From: Limibacillus halophilus
GTDB lineage: Bacteria; Pseudomonadota; Alphaproteobacteria; Kiloniellales; CECT-8803
Length of the DNA stretch: 64,000 nucleotides
NCBI RefSeq assembly: GCF_014191775.1
Contig: NZ_JACHXA010000002.1
Location: 496,001-560,000 of the forward strand
Reading direction: 5' to 3'
Shown: piece by piece, positions 43,462-52,503 of the stretch
Numbering within the stretch: the first letter of the stretch is position 1
Layout of the letters: each line of letters begins with the position of its first letter
Position numbers and translations under genes: made by a program
Notes under the pieces: model-generated
Seen by the model: only the letters and a program-made list of their open reading frames with translations
What the model was told of the DNA's origin: nothing
Database searches by the model: none

Positions 43462-44439
43462 ATGCTGCTGAACAACCTGCTTGATGCGACCGAGGTAACC
43501 GTGGAGCCCTTCGCGATCTGCGAGGTCGAGACGGGTGCCGCGCTAGACCTTGGCGCGCACGCGGTGCCGACGATCCATTATCTGCTGCAAGGTTCGGCCG
43601 AGATTAGCTTTACGCAGGATCGTCGTTTGCTGCTGCATCCCGGCACGGTCGCTATCATCCCCGCGCACTGGCACCAGCACATGACCGCGCGCTGGACCGA
43701 CGAAGCGCTAACGTTGACCGGCGAGCCGATTGCCTCGGGCGTAAACAGCAACTGTTGTCGTGACCTCGACCCAAGTTGGCGGCACCATCTGGTGCTTCGC
43801 GAAACGCATGACCCGCTTGGCCAGGAAGCCACCGGTCAACCCCGCACGGTCATGGCCTGCAGCCTGCTGCGCGCAAGCTTTTGCGCCGGGACAGGACTGT
43901 TTGATTATCTCGACGAGCCAATAATCGCACATGCGCTGCCGAACGATCCCCTCGGCTGGACGCTGAACCGGCTGCTGGAAGAACTGGCGACCCCCCGGCC
44001 TGGCAGCCTGGCTAGTGCCCGTGTCCTGCTGAAGGAGAGTCTGATCCTGCTGCTACGCGGGCACTGCAAGGAGGAGGACTGCCGCCTCCCCTGGCTGGCA
44101 GCGCTGGAGGACGAGCGTTTGGCGAGATCGCTCCTGGCGATGACCAACGATCCCACCGCGCCGCATGATCTGGAGAGCTTGGCGGCTCTCGCGGGCATGA
44201 GCCGGTCCAGTTTTGCCCAGCGCTTCTCGGACGCTTTTGGCCGCGGCGCAATCGACCTACTGATTGAGCTGCGTCTGAAACATGCAGCCCAACTTCTGAG
44301 CGGCAGCCGCCTGCCCATTGACCGGATCGCGCAGAAAGTCGGCTATCAAAGCCGAAGCTACTTCACGCGCGCTTTTCAAACGCGTTTCAAGATAGCGCCG
44401 GGAGCGTATCGGCGGCGGAGCCGCCAGGTCGCGAAGTAA
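43462..44439 (+). CDS. AraC-family transcriptional regulator
   Basis: A 325-residue regulator. Residues about 10-190 are a cupin-like AraC_N/cupin_6 ligand domain (HAVPTIHYLLQGSAEISF, LHPGTVAIIPAHW), and about 225-320 two helix-turn-helix motifs: DLESLAALAGMSRSSFAQRFSDAFG and PIDRIAQKVGYQSRSYFTRAFQTRFKIAPGAYRR. That arrangement matches the AraC cupin_6 regulators. ATG at 43462 has AAGG upstream; a TTG precedes it. Divergent from the Tat cysteine hydrolase, so a link is plausible; the ligand is unknown. Confidence 0.93.
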   Translation: MLLNNLLDATEVTVEPFAICEVETGAALDLGAHAVPTIHYLLQGSAEISFTQDRRLLLHPGTVAIIPAHWHQHMTARWTDEALTLTGEPIASGVNSNCCRDLDPSWRHHLVLRETHDPLGQEATGQPRTVMACSLLRASFCAGTGLFDYLDEPIIAHALPNDPLGWTLNRLLEELATPRPGSLASARVLLKESLILLLRGHCKEEDCRLPWLAALEDERLARSLLAMTNDPTAPHDLESLAALAGMSRSSFAQRFSDAFGRGAIDLLIELRLKHAAQLLSGSRLPIDRIAQKVGYQSRSYFTRAFQTRFKIAPGAYRRRSRQVAK

Positions 44440-44503
44440 CACACCGCTTGTTTACTTCCCACCCCCTTGACCTCCGAGACCAAGTGCACGCAAGAATGCC
44501 GTC

Positions 44504-44522
44504 GGCCTTCATGGTGAAGGCC
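44504..44522. repeat. Perfect hairpin upstream of the aspartoacylase-like gene
   Basis: GGCCTTCA and TGAAGGCC form an eight-base stem with a three-base loop, 38 bases before the aspartoacylase-like start. No T run follows, so it is not an intrinsic terminator; it could be a leader hairpin or operator. Confidence 0.4.
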
Positions 44523-44560
44523 CGACCAGACGAAGACCAAGACCGAAAGGGATAGATTTG

Positions 44561-45703
44561 ATGGCAGCAGAGGTCCAAAAATTCACTCTTGCACCTGCTG
44601 GACCAGGTAGCAGCCGGGAGTTATTCGCCCTTTTCTACGGGAAGAGGAACGCGCGAAAAAAGGCCTATATTCAGGCTGCCATCCACGCAGACGAAACACC
44701 TGCGCTGCTGGTTGCTCATCACCTGCGCCGGCTTCTCGATCAAGCCGCGGGCAAAGGCCGGATTCTGGGACAAGTCGTCTTGGTGCCCTTCGCCAACCCG
44801 ATCGGCCTTTCACAGATCGTCAATGACGAACTGTCAGGACGCTATGAAGTAGGCGGCAAGGGCAATTTCAATCGCAACTGGCCGGACCTCTTCGCGGTTG
44901 TGGAAAAGCGGCTCGACGGCTTGATCGGTGAGGACCCCGTCACTAACCAGAAGGTTTTTCGCACGGCAGTGGTCACATGGCTCAACGACTGGAAACCGAA
45001 TAGCGAGATGGAGACTTGGCGCAAGACGCTGCTCGGTCTGGCCTATGATGCCGATATCGTACTCGACCTTCATTGCGACGACGACGCCTTGATGCACCTC
45101 TTTATCGCGCCACAATCCTGGCCGGATGCCGCCGACCTTGCGGCGGATCTTGGCTGTGCTGCGGTCATGACGGCAGAAGATTCGGGCGGCGGTTCGTTTG
45201 ACGAATGTTTCTCTGCTCCTTGGACCAAACTGGCGCGTGCCTTCCCGGATGCGAACATTCCGGCGCCACCGCTATCGGCAACCGTCGAGCTTCGCGGCAG
45301 GCCCGATGTGGACGACGCCACCGCCGAAAAAGACGCCTTGGCAATATTCAAGGCGCTACAGCGCCGCGGAATTATCGACGGTGAAGCGCCACCGCCCGCC
45401 AAGCCCATCTGCGACGCCACCGATTTGCGCGCAACCGAAATTCTGCGCGCGCCAATGGCGGGGGTTGTGTCCTATAAAGCAGCGCTTGGGCAACAGATCA
45501 AAGCTGGCGATCTGATCGCTGAGATCGTCGATCCGGCGGCCGATACCTTGGGACGAGCGAGGGTGCCGCTACACGCCGGGACAAACGGCGTTCTTTTGTC
45601 CAAACGCCAGCACAAGTGGGTCGTTCCGGGCTTTTCGATTGCGAAGATTGTTGGCGAGGAAATCCTCGAGGATCGGGTCGGTGTCTTGCTGGAAAATCGC
45701 TGA
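44561..45703 (+). CDS. Succinylglutamate desuccinylase/aspartoacylase-family amidohydrolase
   Basis: A 380-residue zinc enzyme. Zinc ligands are H42 and E45 (AIHADETPAL) and H171 (LDLHCDDD), the M14-like set of AstE/aspartoacylase enzymes that cleave N-acyl amino acids. Residues about 295-380 form an added biotinyl-lipoyl-like barrel (APMAGVVSYKAALGQQIKAGDLIAEIVDP), as found in DoeB/EutE-like deacetylases of ectoine breakdown and in related succinylglutamate desuccinylases. ATG at 44561 has AAAGGGA upstream. It lies alone between the AraC gene and the convergent ClC gene. The substrate is not established; no ectoine genes are next to it. Confidence 0.87.
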   Translation: MAAEVQKFTLAPAGPGSSRELFALFYGKRNARKKAYIQAAIHADETPALLVAHHLRRLLDQAAGKGRILGQVVLVPFANPIGLSQIVNDELSGRYEVGGKGNFNRNWPDLFAVVEKRLDGLIGEDPVTNQKVFRTAVVTWLNDWKPNSEMETWRKTLLGLAYDADIVLDLHCDDDALMHLFIAPQSWPDAADLAADLGCAAVMTAEDSGGGSFDECFSAPWTKLARAFPDANIPAPPLSATVELRGRPDVDDATAEKDALAIFKALQRRGIIDGEAPPPAKPICDATDLRATEILRAPMAGVVSYKAALGQQIKAGDLIAEIVDPAADTLGRARVPLHAGTNGVLLSKRQHKWVVPGFSIAKIVGEEILEDRVGVLLENR

Positions 45704-45710
45704 CCAGCTC

Positions 45711-47558
45711 TCAGACCTCGCCGCGCTCCTCGCGACGGGCCTGCTGCAAAGTGCGGTGGTAGGCAACCATCACCTCGTGTTCGTGGACAAAACCCAGGAA
45801 GCGCTGTTCCTCGCGATCGAAGACGACGGGAAGATGCACTTCGCCGCTGGCGCCGAAGGCCTGCACAGCGGTTTGCAGATCGTCGCGGGCCGTCAAGAGG
45901 TACCCCGCCTTATGCATTGTATCCTGGGCCACCATGATTTCATCACTGGAGGAATCGAAGGCTAACTCCGCCAAATCCGGGAAGGAAATCAGACCAACCA
46001 GACGTTCATCGTCATCGACAACGGCCAGCAAACTCCAGGGGGCCGCCGCCAGCTTGCGCCGCACCTCGGCTAAGGGTGTGCTAGGATCCACGCTCTCGAC
46101 CGCTTTGTCGGTGAAGCCCGAGACCTCCAGGGCGCGCAGCAAACCGACCTCGCGACCGCCTGCGAGGCTGATGCCGCGCCGCTCCAGCTGCCATTGGAAG
46201 AAACTCTTGCCAAAAAGCTGCTGCGTGATGATCGAGGCGATCGCCGTGGCAATCATCACGGCGATGGTCAACGCGTAGTCGTTGGTCATCTCAAAAATGA
46301 TCAAGACCGTCGAGATCGGCGCGCCAAGCACTGCGCCGGAAACAGCGCCCATTCCAACTATCGTGTAGGCCCCATGACCGGACGATAGATCGGGAAAGAC
46401 GCTGGTCGCCAGCACACCGAACGCACCTCCCACCATGGCGCCCAAGAACAGCGACGGCGAGAAAATTCCCCCGCCGAAGCCAGAACCTAACGAAAGCGCG
46501 GTGGCCAGGGTCTTCATCAGAATAAGCGCAAAGAGCAGCCATAACGGCAGGGTTTCCGACAGCGCGGCATCGGTCGCGCCATATCCGACCCCCAAGACTT
46601 GGGGAAAGACCAATGCGATACAGCCCACGGCCAGGCCGCCGATCGCCGGACGCGCCCACGACGGCACTTTTGGGAACCGCAACCAAGTATCCTCGACGGC
46701 CATGATGGAACGCATGAATAAGATCGCGGCAATGGCGCTGATGATGCCTAGCAACGCAAACGCCGGAAACTCGAAGAAGGAAGTGATCTCCCGCGTCGCC
46801 GGCAGCACAAAGGCCGGAAAATCGCCGAAGTACATGCGGCTGACCATCGTACCCAAGACGCTGGCAACGACGACCGGCGCGAAAGCCGACAACGCATAAT
46901 GGCCAACAACAACCTCCAGCGCGAAGAACACGCCGGCGATAGGTGCATTGAAGGACGCCGCGACCGCAGCGGCGACACCGCAGCCGAGCAACGTCCGGCT
47001 CATGGCGCGTCCCAGATGGAGGCGGTTGGCGAAGAACGAACCGATGCTGGCTCCAAGATGCACAACCGGGCCTTCACGACCCACAGAGCCTCCGCACCCA
47101 ATGGACAAGGCATTGACTACCGCAGCCTTCAAACCGACGATCGATGACATGCGGCCGCCGCGAAAAGCGCTGGCTTCGATGACCTGTGACACAGCCTGCG
47201 GTTGCTGGCGGCCGGGCATGAAATGATAAACAAACAGCCCGATGATCAAGCCGCCGAGCATCGGCGACAGCAGTATCCGCCACCAGGGCACAGCATCGAT
47301 AGCGGCCAGGAGGTTCTCGCCGCGAACCGAAAGCGCTAACCACTGGAAGAAATCAATTCCAAGACGAAAGCCGATTCCGGCCAATCCCCCCGCCAGTCCG
47401 ACTAGGATCGATAACAAGAACAGCTTTAGATGCGGCGACTGCAGGGCACGGCGGGTCCGATACCACCGCAGCGCCAGTATACGGCGTTGACGCCGCAGGC
47501 GACGCCCAAGATCAAAGTCGGCTATTGAAATCATCCCCGCGTCCTCTGGTTCGTCCAT
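45711..47558 (-). CDS. ClC-family chloride/proton antiporter with CBS pair
   Basis: A 615-residue protein: residues 1-40 cytoplasmic and basic, about 45-450 with many hydrophobic segments, and about 475-600 a CBS-domain pair. ClC motifs are GCGGSVGREGP (with the gating glutamate) and GFGGGIFSPSLFLGA; the first GSGIP-type motif is replaced by a less conserved stretch (GRQQPQAVSQVIEAS). The retained glutamate favours a Cl-/H+ exchanger rather than a channel. Start is uncertain: I prefer the ATG at 47558 (MDEPEDAGMIS), leaving a 127-base spacer to the divergent GNAT gene; upstream ATGs at 47687 and beyond would overlap it. Confidence 0.9.
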   Translation of the reverse strand: MDEPEDAGMISIADFDLGRRLRRQRRILALRWYRTRRALQSPHLKLFLLSILVGLAGGLAGIGFRLGIDFFQWLALSVRGENLLAAIDAVPWWRILLSPMLGGLIIGLFVYHFMPGRQQPQAVSQVIEASAFRGGRMSSIVGLKAAVVNALSIGCGGSVGREGPVVHLGASIGSFFANRLHLGRAMSRTLLGCGVAAAVAASFNAPIAGVFFALEVVVGHYALSAFAPVVVASVLGTMVSRMYFGDFPAFVLPATREITSFFEFPAFALLGIISAIAAILFMRSIMAVEDTWLRFPKVPSWARPAIGGLAVGCIALVFPQVLGVGYGATDAALSETLPLWLLFALILMKTLATALSLGSGFGGGIFSPSLFLGAMVGGAFGVLATSVFPDLSSGHGAYTIVGMGAVSGAVLGAPISTVLIIFEMTNDYALTIAVMIATAIASIITQQLFGKSFFQWQLERRGISLAGGREVGLLRALEVSGFTDKAVESVDPSTPLAEVRRKLAAAPWSLLAVVDDDERLVGLISFPDLAELAFDSSSDEIMVAQDTMHKAGYLLTARDDLQTAVQAFGASGEVHLPVVFDREEQRFLGFVHEHEVMVAYHRTLQQARREERGEV

Positions 47559-47685
47559 CGGATTAAACGCTTTCCGGCGATGGTATGAAACCCCCTGGAA
47601 CGCGCGGCGCATCACCCGTTGTCGGATAAACCAATGCAATGCTAGCGTCTGCGTTTTCCGAATCCAGCCTGAAAGCAAAGCGCCC

Positions 47686-48171
47686 ATGACCTCATCACCG
47701 AAGATCCGATTCGCACGTAGGGAAGATGCAGCGGTCATCGCTGATTTGGTCACTGAACTGGCGCGCTTCGAAGGCAAGGTCGGTGCCTGCACACCTGAAT
47801 TTATCGAACGCTGGGCTTTTGGTTCCGCGCCTGCTTTCGAGTTATTGGTAGCGGAAACAGACTCCGGTGTGGTCGGCTACTTGGCCTTTTATCGCGCTTT
47901 CTCGCTGTTCAAAGGCGGCCCGGTTCTCCTGATCGAAAATGTTTATGTTCGCGAGGCGCTCCGCGGCCAGCGGTTAGGGCGAAAACTGCTCGCCGCCGCC
48001 GCCGCCGAAGGCAGGCGTCGAGGCTACATCCGCTTGGAGCTGAACGTGCGCGGGGACAACCCAAAGACTATTGCCTTTTATGAAGGCCTGGGGCTTTTCG
48101 CGCCCGGTGAATCCGTGATGCGAAGCGAGGACGCGGCGTTAGCGACGCTGGCAGAGGAGTGTGACCAATGA
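47686..48171 (+). CDS. GNAT acetyltransferase (first of tandem pair)
   Basis: A 161-residue acetyltransferase with VYVREALRGQRLGRKLLAAAAAEG as the acetyl-CoA loop, and the following RLELNVRGDNPKTIAFYEGLGL, typical of the diamine-acetyltransferase-like subgroup. It overlaps the second GNAT by four bases (ATGA), so both are translated as a pair. It shares general architecture with the second protein, including DLV-x-x-LAxFE near the N-terminus, which suggests an old duplication. Substrate unknown. Confidence 0.92.
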   Translation: MTSSPKIRFARREDAAVIADLVTELARFEGKVGACTPEFIERWAFGSAPAFELLVAETDSGVVGYLAFYRAFSLFKGGPVLLIENVYVREALRGQRLGRKLLAAAAAEGRRRGYIRLELNVRGDNPKTIAFYEGLGLFAPGESVMRSEDAALATLAEECDQ

Positions 48172-48653
48172 CCCTCTCGATCCGCAAAGCGGAGCCCGGC
48201 GATACAGGCGTTATTATGGGCCTCGTTCGAGACTTGGCTGCCTTCGAAGACCTTCTCGACGACGTGCGGGCCACCGAGCAGGATTTTCTCGACACCGGGT
48301 TTTCCAGCCATCCGTACTTTGAATGCCTCTTGGCCGAATGGCAGGGAAAAGCTGTTGGATTTGCTCTCTTTTTCCACAATTACTCGACGTTCGAAGGGCG
48401 GCCGGGAATTTACCTGGAAGACATTTTCGTCAAGCCGGAGGCCCGAGGTTTAGGCGCGGGTAAAGCGTTATTGGCGCGTATCGCCAAACTTGCGATCGAG
48501 CGTGACTGCCGCCGCTTGGATCTGTCAGTGCTGCATTGGAATCCCGCACGCGCCTTTTACGAGTCATTGGAAATGACTCACATGAACGAGTGGTGCGCCT
48601 ATCGCCTTTCAGGGAACGGTCTCAAAACCCTCGCCGATTCCGACAGAACCTAG
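48168..48653 (+). CDS. GNAT acetyltransferase (second of tandem pair)
   Basis: A 161-residue GNAT of the spermidine/spermine acetyltransferase-like type: N-terminal VRDLAAFEDLLDDVRATE, YSTFEGRPGIYLEDIFVKPEARGLGAGKALL (acetyl-CoA loop) and LHWNPARAFYESLEM. The GIYLEDIFV-x-PE pattern is typical of diamine acetyltransferases of the SSAT family, so a polyamine or related amine is a reasonable guess. Ends four bases into the convergent pentapeptide-repeat gene. Confidence 0.93.
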   Translation: MTLSIRKAEPGDTGVIMGLVRDLAAFEDLLDDVRATEQDFLDTGFSSHPYFECLLAEWQGKAVGFALFFHNYSTFEGRPGIYLEDIFVKPEARGLGAGKALLARIAKLAIERDCRRLDLSVLHWNPARAFYESLEMTHMNEWCAYRLSGNGLKTLADSDRT

Positions 48654-49174
48654 CGCCAGTTACAGCGACCTTTGGAGCCTTCCGCACAAACCGTTTTGCC
48701 GTCCGTCCAGGTAGCGCCCGACAGATCGGCAAAGGTCAAGTTTGCACCTTCCAGGCGCGCATCAGTCAAGTTGGCACCACGAAGGTTCGCCCGAAACAAC
48801 ATTGCATTCCGCAAATCAGTCCCAACCAACGATGCGTCCGTCAGATCCGCTTTCGTCAGGTCAGCATCCGACAACTTGGCACCGTCGAGCATCGTCCCGA
48901 TCATCACCGAGTTGACGAATTTGGCCCGATACCCCTCCACCTCGGCAAAGACACTGTTGCTGAGATTCGCCCGCACAAAAGAGGCCTCTCGTACTCTACC
49001 GCCGGTGACGTCAAGCCCGCTGAGGTCCAAACCATCCAACGAGCAGCGCTGCCAATTAACCAAAGGCTGTGGCGGGTCCGTGCAGGCCGCTGAAGCATCC
49101 CGCGCGTCCAAACCCAAGGCAAGCGCTGCAAACCCCAAAGATAAACACAGGTTCAACAACCACCGATTTCGCAT
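48650..49174 (-). CDS. Exported pentapeptide-repeat protein
   Basis: A 174-residue protein with a cleavable signal peptide (MRNRWLLNLCLSLGFAALAL, cleavage after DASAA near residue 29) and then a run of A(D/N)LXX pentapeptides (ADLTKADLTDASL, RANLRGANLTDARLEGANL), which fold into a right-handed quadrilateral beta helix. Two pairs of cysteines at the ends may form disulfides in the periplasm. Members have diverse roles and none can be assigned here. Its start overlaps the stop of the thioesterase gene by one base. Confidence 0.9.
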   Translation of the reverse strand: MRNRWLLNLCLSLGFAALALGLDARDASAACTDPPQPLVNWQRCSLDGLDLSGLDVTGGRVREASFVRANLSNSVFAEVEGYRAKFVNSVMIGTMLDGAKLSDADLTKADLTDASLVGTDLRNAMLFRANLRGANLTDARLEGANLTFADLSGATWTDGKTVCAEGSKGRCNWR

Positions 49175-49671
49175 CAGGGTCTTGTCCCTGGAAGCGGTGG
49201 CTTGGCAATGGCGCGACCAGCTTCAGCCGGCATTTCAAGAAGGGCATGGTCATTCATGATGGACTGAAGTTCCTCGCATACTTGTTTGGGCATAGGCGCG
49301 ACCTTGCGCAGATTCATATCCATGTAGAGATGGACCCACTCCATGGTGGCCGCAACGAATCCTTCAGTCTCATGCCGCATGATCGTGATAAAACGAATAC
49401 GCTTCTCATCAAAACCAAGCAGTTGCACATCACAGACCAGCGGATCGCCGAGATTGACCTCTCGCTGATAGGTAATATGTCCTTCAACACTGAAAATGGA
49501 ACCCTGCAAGGTCTTGCGTTCCTCAGGGCCAAGGCCGATCCTCTCCAGGAATACATCCGTGGCTTGATCGAAAACTAAGACATAGTACGCAACATTCATG
49601 TGACCGTTGTAATCGATCCAATCCGGCGAGACGGTCGTACGGTACAATCTCAACGGTCCTGCTGCCGACAT
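49174..49671 (-). CDS. Hotdog-fold thioesterase (4HBT type)
   Basis: A 165-residue acyl-CoA thioesterase-like protein. The catalytic hotdog motif is WIDYNGHMNVAYYVLVFDQATD, with the D-x-N-G-H-M-N core of 4-hydroxybenzoyl-CoA-type thioesterases, followed by VEGHITYQREVNLGDPLVCDVQLLGFD. This relative includes enzymes near carnitine catabolism, but there are no carnitine genes here. It is transcribed with the pentapeptide-repeat gene; the acyl substrate is unknown. Confidence 0.91.
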   Translation of the reverse strand: MSAAGPLRLYRTTVSPDWIDYNGHMNVAYYVLVFDQATDVFLERIGLGPEERKTLQGSIFSVEGHITYQREVNLGDPLVCDVQLLGFDEKRIRFITIMRHETEGFVAATMEWVHLYMDMNLRKVAPMPKQVCEELQSIMNDHALLEMPAEAGRAIAKPPLPGTRP

Positions 49672-49781
49672 TCAGTTCTCCTCCGTAATGCGCCTTGCTC
49701 CAATGTCTCGACGACGATAAAGCAAAGGCTGGAAGGGTCAACGGGCGAGCGTGAGCCGCGGGCAAGGAAGAGGCGACCAAC

Positions 49782-50714
49782 ATGGCGGCAGTAAGATGGA
49801 TGGCGGCCTTGGGACGGCATGGTACGACAGTGCTGTTCGGCTCGATTTTCCTGGGTTTGCTTTTGCCATCGGCGGCCAGCTTTCTTAGACCGACACTGCC
49901 CGCTTTCGTTTTTCTGTTGCTCTTCATCTCTTTGTTGCGTGTGGATTGGAGCGCGCTGGGCCAAGTGCTGCGGCGGCCATTCCTGATAAGTGGTTTGGTC
50001 GTGGGTTTGATGATTGCAGCCCCCGTCTTAACCTGGGTTCTGTTATTGCCCCTGCCAATTCCCGAAGGGCTGCGTACGGGCATCGTGCTGATGGCTGCCG
50101 GACCGCCGATTCTAGGCGCGACGGCAATCGCATTCTTGTTGCGCCTTGATGGCGCCGTGACCTTGGTTGTCTGTCTTTGCTGCACCTTGCTGACGCCGAT
50201 AACGGTGCCGCCGGTCGCACTCATACTGCTTGGCCTCGACCTCGACATCAGCCTCCTTTCCTTCATGGGGCGCCTTGGAATACTGGTCGGTGTGTCCCTG
50301 CTTCTTGCCGTTGCGGTGCGGCGCAAGGTGGGCAGCGTTGTTCTGGCACAGAATCATGAACTGCTGGACGGTCTAGTGGTCCTGTGCATGGTCGGATTTG
50401 CAGTTGCCATCATGGAAGGCGTGACAGACACGGCGATGGTCGATCCCCAACGTGTCGCGCTTTGGACCCTGGCCGGTCTTGCCGCCAATCCTCTGTTACA
50501 GGTCCTAGGCTACGCAGGAACGCGTTTCCTGGGTCGCAACCGTGGATTGACCGTCGGTCTGATGATGGGTAATCGCAACATGGGCTTGCTGCTGGCGGCG
50601 CTACCCGCGGGCGCCGATCCTGGAGTCGCACTCTTTTTTGCCGTCGCTCAGATACCGATGTACACTCTGCCGGCACTGCAAAAACGCCTGTACCAGCGGA
50701 TTGCCAGAACGTGA
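49782..50714 (+). CDS. BASS-superfamily (bile acid:sodium symporter-like) transporter
   Basis: A 310-residue inner-membrane protein with nine to ten hydrophobic segments. The family signature appears in the two unwound-helix regions, AAGPPILGATAIAFLLRLDG (about residues 106-125) and LTVGLMMGNRNMGLLLAAL (about 266-284), where sodium-binding residues of BASS/ArsB-like proteins lie. Diverges from the thioesterase gene. Substrate unknown; sequence divergence from well-described bile acid or arsenite carriers makes a specific call unsafe. Confidence 0.78.
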   Translation: MAAVRWMAALGRHGTTVLFGSIFLGLLLPSAASFLRPTLPAFVFLLLFISLLRVDWSALGQVLRRPFLISGLVVGLMIAAPVLTWVLLLPLPIPEGLRTGIVLMAAGPPILGATAIAFLLRLDGAVTLVVCLCCTLLTPITVPPVALILLGLDLDISLLSFMGRLGILVGVSLLLAVAVRRKVGSVVLAQNHELLDGLVVLCMVGFAVAIMEGVTDTAMVDPQRVALWTLAGLAANPLLQVLGYAGTRFLGRNRGLTVGLMMGNRNMGLLLAALPAGADPGVALFFAVAQIPMYTLPALQKRLYQRIART

Positions 50715-50973
50715 TGCTAGGTTTCAATCACTGTTGCATTAATAACACAGGATATTTTTTGCTGTTTTTTTCAAAGAGATGACGCTTGCAGATAAACCTG
50801 GGTTATACTTTTCGAAAGAACTATGGGGTATTAATCTAGGGTATGACGGCTAGCGACGCGCCGGGGGGCAATCTAGTATGGATCGAGTAAGACGTGAAGA
50901 TGCGCAGAACAACGTGCATGGTGAAATAAGCACGGGTTCCGTGCGAACCGATTTTGAGAATGGAAAGGCCGCC

Positions 50974-51744
50974 ATGACTGTCGGAGCCTTTGATCGAACG
51001 CTGACGGGCCTGACCCGGGCAATGGCTGTTGCCATGATGCTCTTTGTGTCTGCCTGTGCAGGCGCACCGGCGGAAGAACAGGAAGCGCAACAGCCCGGTG
51101 CCGTGGAAGATCCCTTCGAGGATGTGAACCGCGTCATCTTTGATATCAACCTGTTCCTTGACGATTTCCTGATACGCCCTGTTGCAGACGGCTACCGCTA
51201 TGTGCTGGCGCCGGGCGCCAGGGATGTCGTGCGCGATTTCATTCGAAATCTGACAACCCCTGTACAGCTCGTGAATAACATCTTGCAGGGTGACTGGGAT
51301 CAGGCATTGGTGACCACACAGCGCTTCTTCATCAACACCGCCTCAACCGGCGGTCTTGTGGACGTTGCGGCACTGGAGGGCTATCCGTTCCGCAATGAGG
51401 ATTTCGGCCAGACGATGGGGGTTGGCGGTGTTGTGGAAGGACCTTACTTAGTCCTGCCGATCATTGGGCCGTCCAATACGCGTGATACCGTCGGCATGGT
51501 CGTGGACATCTTGATTGACCCGATCACTTGGGCTACGTCCAGTATTACTGCTGGTTATATAGGCGCTTCAGGCGGCCTGGACGCGCGAGCGCGAAACGTG
51601 GAGGCGCTGGACGAATTGCGGGAAGACTCGGTTGACTACTACGCTCGCCTCCGCTCGCTATACACACAAAAGCGCCGAAGTGAGATCGTCAACGGCGAAG
51701 CCGACCAGGGCTCGTTCCCAACACCAGGCCTAGATTCCCAGTGA
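50974..51744 (+). CDS. mlaA: Outer-membrane lipoprotein MlaA (VacJ)
   Basis: Lipoprotein that removes mislocalised phospholipids from the outer leaflet. The 256-residue product has a signal peptide with lipobox VSAC (lipidated C28), then the MlaA domain: EDPFEDVNRVIFDINLFLDDF, GARDVVRDFIRNLTTPVQLVNNILQGD and RFFINTASTGGLVDVA. ATG at 50974 is chosen because GGAAAGG precedes it and the signal peptide follows; the frame is open back to 50878. Immediately upstream of mlaC. Confidence 0.94.
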   Translation: MTVGAFDRTLTGLTRAMAVAMMLFVSACAGAPAEEQEAQQPGAVEDPFEDVNRVIFDINLFLDDFLIRPVADGYRYVLAPGARDVVRDFIRNLTTPVQLVNNILQGDWDQALVTTQRFFINTASTGGLVDVAALEGYPFRNEDFGQTMGVGGVVEGPYLVLPIIGPSNTRDTVGMVVDILIDPITWATSSITAGYIGASGGLDARARNVEALDELREDSVDYYARLRSLYTQKRRSEIVNGEADQGSFPTPGLDSQ

Positions 51745-51797
51745 CTTGTTACTACATCACAAATCTGAAGCCGATTTCGCGAACGGGTTTTGCTGCC

Positions 51798-52475
51798 ATG
51801 GATAAACTGAACGATATCATGACCGGGCGCCGGACTGTCGTTTCCGTCTTGGCTGGATTCGCGCTAGCTGCATTCATGCTTTTGGTACCTGTCGAATTGC
51901 GAGCATCTGGAACGCCGGAAGCCTTTATCGGGCAACTGCGTGATTCCGCGGTTAAGGAACTGACCGACAAATCCGTTCCGCACGAACAGCGTAAACAGCG
52001 CTTCCGCCAGTTACTGGCCGAAGGTTTCGACATCCCTGCCATTGGCAGCTTTGTCACCGCCAAGTATTGGCGGCGCGCAGATGCTGCGGCTCAACAGGAT
52101 TTTCTGGATGTATTCCAGGATGTCATAACCCTGCGTTTCCTGCCCATCTTCGATCACTTTGAGGAAGGCACGGAACTGGAAGTCAATCGCGTAGTGAACG
52201 ACAAGGACAGCCCTCGGGTGATCGATGTCTTCTCAACGCTGGTGCGCCCGGTTGGTGAACCGGTCAGCATCGCTTGGCGCATTCTGGAAACCGACAGCGT
52301 CTACCAAATCGTCGATGTTCGGGTCGAGAACCTCAGCATGGCGATCACGCTTCGCTCTGAGTACACCTCGCTCTTGCAGCGTCACAACGGCGACATGGCC
52401 GCGCTGGCGAAGGAACTGCGTCGCCGCGTTGCCGCCGGTGACGTCGGCGATCCGGCTATCACCAACGCTCAGTAA
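51798..52475 (+). CDS. mlaC: Periplasmic phospholipid-binding protein MlaC
   Basis: Shuttles phospholipids between MlaA and the inner-membrane MlaFEDB transporter. The 225-residue product has an N-terminal signal peptide (about residues 12-35) and the Ttg2D/MlaC domain: RQLLAEGFDIPAIGSFVTAKYWRRA, SPRVIDVFSTL and WRILETDSVYQIVDVRVENLSMA. Start is uncertain: ATG at 51798, or a GTG at 51741 that overlaps the mlaA stop by four bases. No mlaFED genes lie beside the pair in this window. Confidence 0.92.
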   Translation: MDKLNDIMTGRRTVVSVLAGFALAAFMLLVPVELRASGTPEAFIGQLRDSAVKELTDKSVPHEQRKQRFRQLLAEGFDIPAIGSFVTAKYWRRADAAAQQDFLDVFQDVITLRFLPIFDHFEEGTELEVNRVVNDKDSPRVIDVFSTLVRPVGEPVSIAWRILETDSVYQIVDVRVENLSMAITLRSEYTSLLQRHNGDMAALAKELRRRVAAGDVGDPAITNAQ

Positions 52476-52503
52476 TTTTCTCGGGAAGTGTCGTTAGGCG
52501 GAT

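Noticed and set aside
50779-50809. Possible promoter (ATGACG ... TATACT) upstream of mlaA
   Set aside because: Spacer would be 19 bases and the -35 match is poor.
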